This document shows positions 60,751 through 64,000 of a stretch of 64,000 nt of DNA, one piece after another. Numbering within the stretch: the stretch's first letter is position 1; every line of letters starts with the position of its first letter. Both the position numbers and the translations under genes were made by a program. This DNA is from CALCHX01 sp035761165 (GTDB taxonomy: Bacteria > Gemmatimonadota > Gemmatimonadetes > Gemmatimonadales > Gemmatimonadaceae): positions 1 through 64,000 of the forward strand of contig DASTRO010000128.1 in assembly GCA_035761165.1 (NCBI GenBank). The letters run 5' to 3'. The notes under the pieces are model-generated. The model did not search any database, was not told the DNA's origin, and saw only the letters and a program-made list of their open reading frames with translations.

Positions 60751-62403
60751 GTGTCCGCCCTTCCAGCCCGCCCCGTACGGAACGTCCCCGAGCCGACGCC
60801 CACGCCGCGTCGTGCCGCATCGGGGCTGCTCGTGGAGCTGGTCGGTCCGGTCGCGTCCGCCCTGCTGTTCGCCGTCGCCTTCCCGCCGTACGGACTGGTC
60901 CTGCCGGCGGTGCTGGCGCTCGTCCCGCTCGGGCTCGGCATGGCGCGACACGCCTCCACGCTGCGGCCGCTGTCCACCGGGCTCCGCATCGGCCTGCCGT
61001 TCGGCGCGGCCTGGTACGCGGTCGGGATCCACTGGCTCGTGCCGGCGCTCGGCCGCGAGACGGCGCTGGCGCCGCTCGTCTACGTCGTCGTGCTCGCCGC
61101 TGTCGGATTGGCGGTCGGACTGGCGACCACGGTCGCATTGATCGGACGGCGCGCCACCGCCCTCCCGCTGGCGCTGCTGCTCCCGGCCGCATGGACGAGC
61201 GCGGAACTCGTGCTGGAGTGGATGCCCGGCGTGACGATCCCGTGGCTCCCGCTCGGGCTCGCACTGGCGCCGCAGCCCCTGGCGGCGCAGGCGGTGGAGC
61301 TGAGCGGCGTACACGGAGGGAGCTTCCTCGTCGCGGCTCTGGCCGGCCTCCTGGCGGACGCCTGGCTCGTTCGCGACCGCCTCCGAGCCGTCGTCGCGCG
61401 TCTGGCCCTCGCCGCCTCCGTCGCCGGGGCCGTGCTCGGCTTCGGGGCCTTGCGGCTGGGGACGCTCGAGCTGGCGCCACTGGCGAACGTGGCCGTGGTG
61501 CAGCCGGCCATCGGGTTGGACGAGAAGCACGACCCGGCGCTCCTCGACCGCAACGTGGGACGGCTGGTCGCGCTCACCCACGACGCCACGAGCGCGTCGC
61601 GGCCGGCCCTGGTGCTCTGGCCGGAGACGGCGCTCGCCGGCTTCCTGGCGGCGCATCCGGCGTGGCACGACTCGTTGCGCGCCGCTGCCCGCGGGCGTGC
61701 GCCGATCCTCTTCGGCGTGGTGGATCTTCGCCCGGTACCCGTCGAGCACAGCGCGGACATCTACAACGCCGTGATGCTCACCGACCGCGCCGGCCGCGTG
61801 CTCGACGCGCCGGTCTATCACAAGCGCGTGCTCGTCCCGATCGTGGAGCGGGTGCCGTTCGTGAATCCGGCCTGGTGGACGGGCGGCGATCCGCGCACGA
61901 GCCGGGGGTTCGCCGTCGGCGAGCGGCCGCGGCCCTTCCAGCTCCCCTTCGGCGCCGTGGGCACGCTCATCTGCTACGAATCGGCCATCCCACGGCTCGC
62001 GCGGCAGTGGCGGCGCGACGGGGTGGCGCTGCTCGCGAACCTGACGAACGACGCCTGGTTCCAGCGTGGCGGGGGCGCGTATCAGCACCTCGCCCACCTG
62101 CAGCTGCGCGCCATCGAGACGCGGCTGCCGGTGGTGCGCGCGGCCAACACGGGAATCTCCGCCTACATCGATCCCCTCGGGCGCATTCACCGGGCGACCG
62201 GCTTCGACGAGGCGGTGGCTCGCACCTACCACGTCGAGCGGACCGGCGGCACCACGCTCTATATCCGCTTCGGCGACTGGATCGGTCTAGGGTCGCTGGG
62301 GGTATGCGGTGCGCTGCTCCTGGTGGGCTGGCGCCGTCGGGCGACCGGCGCTGCCGGGACGGCCGGTCCGGTCCGGGTAGCTGGGCCGCCGCGGCGCCGC
62401 TAG
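60751..62403 (+). CDS. lnt: Apolipoprotein N-acyltransferase
   Basis: Adds the third acyl chain to lipoproteins in the inner membrane. 550 residues: about seven TMs in the first 230, then the nitrilase-like domain with the catalytic triad E292 (LWPETAL), K358 (YHKRVLVP) and C408 (LICYESAIP), and a final TM. Fits the many lipoproteins in the window. GTG start at 60751. Confidence 0.93.
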   Translation: MSALPARPVRNVPEPTPTPRRAASGLLVELVGPVASALLFAVAFPPYGLVLPAVLALVPLGLGMARHASTLRPLSTGLRIGLPFGAAWYAVGIHWLVPALGRETALAPLVYVVVLAAVGLAVGLATTVALIGRRATALPLALLLPAAWTSAELVLEWMPGVTIPWLPLGLALAPQPLAAQAVELSGVHGGSFLVAALAGLLADAWLVRDRLRAVVARLALAASVAGAVLGFGALRLGTLELAPLANVAVVQPAIGLDEKHDPALLDRNVGRLVALTHDATSASRPALVLWPETALAGFLAAHPAWHDSLRAAARGRAPILFGVVDLRPVPVEHSADIYNAVMLTDRAGRVLDAPVYHKRVLVPIVERVPFVNPAWWTGGDPRTSRGFAVGERPRPFQLPFGAVGTLICYESAIPRLARQWRRDGVALLANLTNDAWFQRGGGAYQHLAHLQLRAIETRLPVVRAANTGISAYIDPLGRIHRATGFDEAVARTYHVERTGGTTLYIRFGDWIGLGSLGVCGALLLVGWRRRATGAAGTAGPVRVAGPPRRR

Positions 62404-62406
62404 CTT
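62401..62406 (+). promoter_or_regulatory. -10 box TAGCTT before the rimO upstream ORF (leaderless)
   Basis: TAGCTT, GCTCGC, ATG at 62413. The box overlaps the lnt stop region. Same geometry as at 44187. Confidence 0.45.
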
Positions 62407-62412
62407 GCTCGC

Positions 62413-62451
62413 ATGTCTTTCCGTCGCCTCAACTTGGACGTGCTTTCGTGA
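62413..62451 (+). CDS. Putative 12-codon upstream ORF overlapping rimO start
   Basis: Reads MSFRRLNLDVLS then TGA. The stop (62449-62451) overlaps the rimO GTG (62448-62450) as GTGA, a typical coupling arrangement. The ORF is in a different frame from rimO. If transcription starts at its ATG, ribosomes would reach rimO by reinitiation. No Shine-Dalgarno for rimO is obvious. Predicted from sequence only. Confidence 0.4.
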   Translation: MSFRRLNLDVLS

Positions 62452-63839
62452 AGGTTGGCTTCATCACGCTCGGCTGCGACAAGAACACCGTGGACAGCGA
62501 GCGCTACCTCGCGCAGCTCGCCGCGCACGGCGCCGTCGCCACGGACGATCTCGGCGAGGCCGAGCTGATCGTCGTCAATACCTGCGGCTTCATCGACGCC
62601 GCGAAGAAGGAGTCCATCGACGCCATCGTGGAAGCCGGACAGCTGAAGCTGTCCGGCAGCTGCCAGGCCGTCGTCGCCGTGGGCTGCATGGTGCAGCGGC
62701 ACAAGGGAGAGCTGGAGGAAGTGCTCCCCGAGGTGGATCTCTTCCTCGGCGCGTCCGAGATGGACCGGCTGGTGCCGGAGCTGGAGCGGCGCGGGCTGAT
62801 CGATGCCGCCGCCGACCTGCACCCCGGGGAGCGCCTCTACAGCGGCGACCTGCCGCACGTGCGCTACCTGAAGGTGAGCGAGGGGTGCGATCACGGGTGC
62901 GCCTTCTGCGCCATCCCGCTGATGCGCGGCCGGCATCGCTCGTTCACCCCCGAGGACGTGGTACGCGAGGCGCAGCTATTGGAGCTGCAGGGCGCGCGCG
63001 AGATCAACCTGGTGGCGCAGGACCTGGCGCACTACGGGCGTGACCTGCGCGACCGGAACGTGCGCCTGCCGGAGCTGCTCGAGGCGCTGATCGCCGGCAC
63101 CGACGTGCCGTGGATCCGCATGCTGTACCTGTACTCCACCGGGATCACGCCGCGCCTGCTCGAGGTGGTGGCGCGCGAGCCGCGCATCCTGCCCTACATC
63201 GACATGCCGATGCAGCACGCCTCCGACGCGGTGCTGGCGCGCATGCGGCGGCCGGAGCGGCAGGCGACGATCCGCGCCCGGGTCGCGCACTTCCGCGAGG
63301 CGGTGCCCGACCTGGCCATCCGCACGACGTGCATCGTCGGCTTCCCGGGGGAGACGGAGGCGGACTTCCAGCAGCTCCTCGACTTCCTCGAGGAGGTGCA
63401 GTTCGACCGGGTGGGCGCCTTCACCTACTCGCCGCAGGAGGGGACGCGCGCCTACGAGCTCCCCGACGACGTGCCCGAGGCGGTGAAGCTCGAGCGACTG
63501 GAGCGGCTCACCGAGCTGCAGCGCAGCGTGACGGCCGAGCGCTACGAGCGGCGCATCGGGCAGGTGGTGCGGCTGCTGGTGGACCGGCCGGGCGGGCCGG
63601 GCGAGCCGGCGCAGGCGCGGGCACCCTGGCAGGCGGACGACGTGGACGGCGTGACGTGGGTGGAGACGAGCGCGCCGGCCGGCTCGTTCGTGGAGGCACG
63701 CATCGACGACGTGGTGGACGACTACGACTTCACCGCCACGGCGCGCGGCGCCGTGATCCCGCCGCCCTCCGTCCAGCGCCGCCGCAGCCGCGCGCTGCCG
63801 ATGGCGGCGTCCTCCTCGGTCGGGAGCTTCGGTCGATGA
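62448..63839 (+). CDS. rimO: Ribosomal protein S12 methylthiotransferase RimO
   Basis: Radical-SAM enzyme that methylthiolates Asp89 (E. coli numbering) of S12. 463 residues. UPF0004 domain with GCDKNTVDSE and NTCGFIDAAKKES, radical-SAM cysteines C147, C151, C154 in CDHGCAFC, PYIDMPMQHASDAVL, and a C-terminal TRAM domain. The DKN and FID motifs place it as RimO rather than MiaB. Start GTG at 62448. Its stop overlaps hemL (ATGA). Confidence 0.95.
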   Translation: MKVGFITLGCDKNTVDSERYLAQLAAHGAVATDDLGEAELIVVNTCGFIDAAKKESIDAIVEAGQLKLSGSCQAVVAVGCMVQRHKGELEEVLPEVDLFLGASEMDRLVPELERRGLIDAAADLHPGERLYSGDLPHVRYLKVSEGCDHGCAFCAIPLMRGRHRSFTPEDVVREAQLLELQGAREINLVAQDLAHYGRDLRDRNVRLPELLEALIAGTDVPWIRMLYLYSTGITPRLLEVVAREPRILPYIDMPMQHASDAVLARMRRPERQATIRARVAHFREAVPDLAIRTTCIVGFPGETEADFQQLLDFLEEVQFDRVGAFTYSPQEGTRAYELPDDVPEAVKLERLERLTELQRSVTAERYERRIGQVVRLLVDRPGGPGEPAQARAPWQADDVDGVTWVETSAPAGSFVEARIDDVVDDYDFTATARGAVIPPPSVQRRRSRALPMAASSSVGSFGR

Positions 63840-64000
63840 CGGTCCCGCGTGAGGTCGTGCCGGCCAGCGACGAGACGGTACGGCCCGGCGCCCGGTCGGC
63901 GGCCATCATGGCCCGGGCGCGTGAGCTCTTCCCGGGCGGCGTCAACAGCCCGGTGCGCGCCTTCGCCGGCGTCGGGGGCGAGCCGTTCGTGGCGGAGCGG
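63836..64000 (+). CDS. hemL: Glutamate-1-semialdehyde 2,1-aminomutase, 3' end cut by window
   Basis: Only 55 residues are visible. ARELFPGGVNSPVRAFAGVGG is the characteristic N-terminal block of HemL (tetrapyrrole synthesis from glutamate). ATG at 63836 overlaps the rimO stop by 4 nt, so it is coupled to rimO. Confidence 0.88.
   Translation, partial: MTVPREVVPASDETVRPGARSAAIMARARELFPGGVNSPVRAFAGVGGEPFVAER

Overview
The window is about 70 percent G+C, densely packed and typical of a free-living bacterium's core chromosome. Gene content points to Gemmatimonadota: a short primary-type sigma factor like that of Bacteroidetes relatives, mglB-mglA beside recR, a bacillithiol gene (bshB1), a tripartite MacA/TolC-type exporter, many small lipoproteins and a PEP-CTERM protein. 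This placement is inferred from gene families; no rRNA or other taxonomic marker is present. I see no prophage, IS element, CRISPR array or tRNA gene.

Layout. 1-8.8 kb: central sugar-phosphate metabolism (transaldolase cut by the window edge, pyk, an MBL hydrolase, pgi, a long class II aldolase) plus a membrane M28 peptidase. 8.8-14.4 kb: a degenerate kinase-like protein with an NtrC-type regulator, YtxH and YihY envelope proteins, a tiny lipoprotein, threonine aldolase. 14.4-21.2 kb: SRP RNA, dnaX, then ybaB-recR-unknown-mglB-mglA-pgsA-cinA. 21.4-28 kb: grpE-dnaJ facing mnmA-iscS, with kynB-kynA-bshB1 upstream of iscS on the same strand. 28-35.8 kb: exporter operon tolC-adaptor-ATPase-two permeases, a secreted unknown and a creatininase-family hydrolase. 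35.8-41.7 kb: a 1358-residue NtrY-like histidine kinase and a Ser/Thr kinase with an N-terminal pseudokinase. 41.7-53.2 kb: an aldehyde dehydrogenase, a quinone oxidoreductase, an AhbA/AhbB-like fusion, two lipoprotein/membrane unknowns, comM, larE, thpR and a second NtrC-type regulator. 53.3-64 kb: a second aldehyde dehydrogenase, lepB, the primary-type sigma factor, yajQ, a lipoprotein, a PEP-CTERM protein, lnt, rimO and the start of hemL.

Two signals outside the genes stand out. First, four intergenic regions hold tandem 7-bp words followed, after a spacer, by the same word in reverse complement, in strict or near-strict 7-bp phase. The word differs at each locus, but the architecture is shared. 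Second, promoters follow one pattern: a -10 box TAnnTT. Several genes have TTG-type -35 boxes 17-19 bp upstream and a leader. For at least six starts the box sits only 5-7 nt before the ATG, implying leaderless mRNAs. One of these would drive a 12-codon upstream ORF whose stop overlaps the GTG start of rimO.
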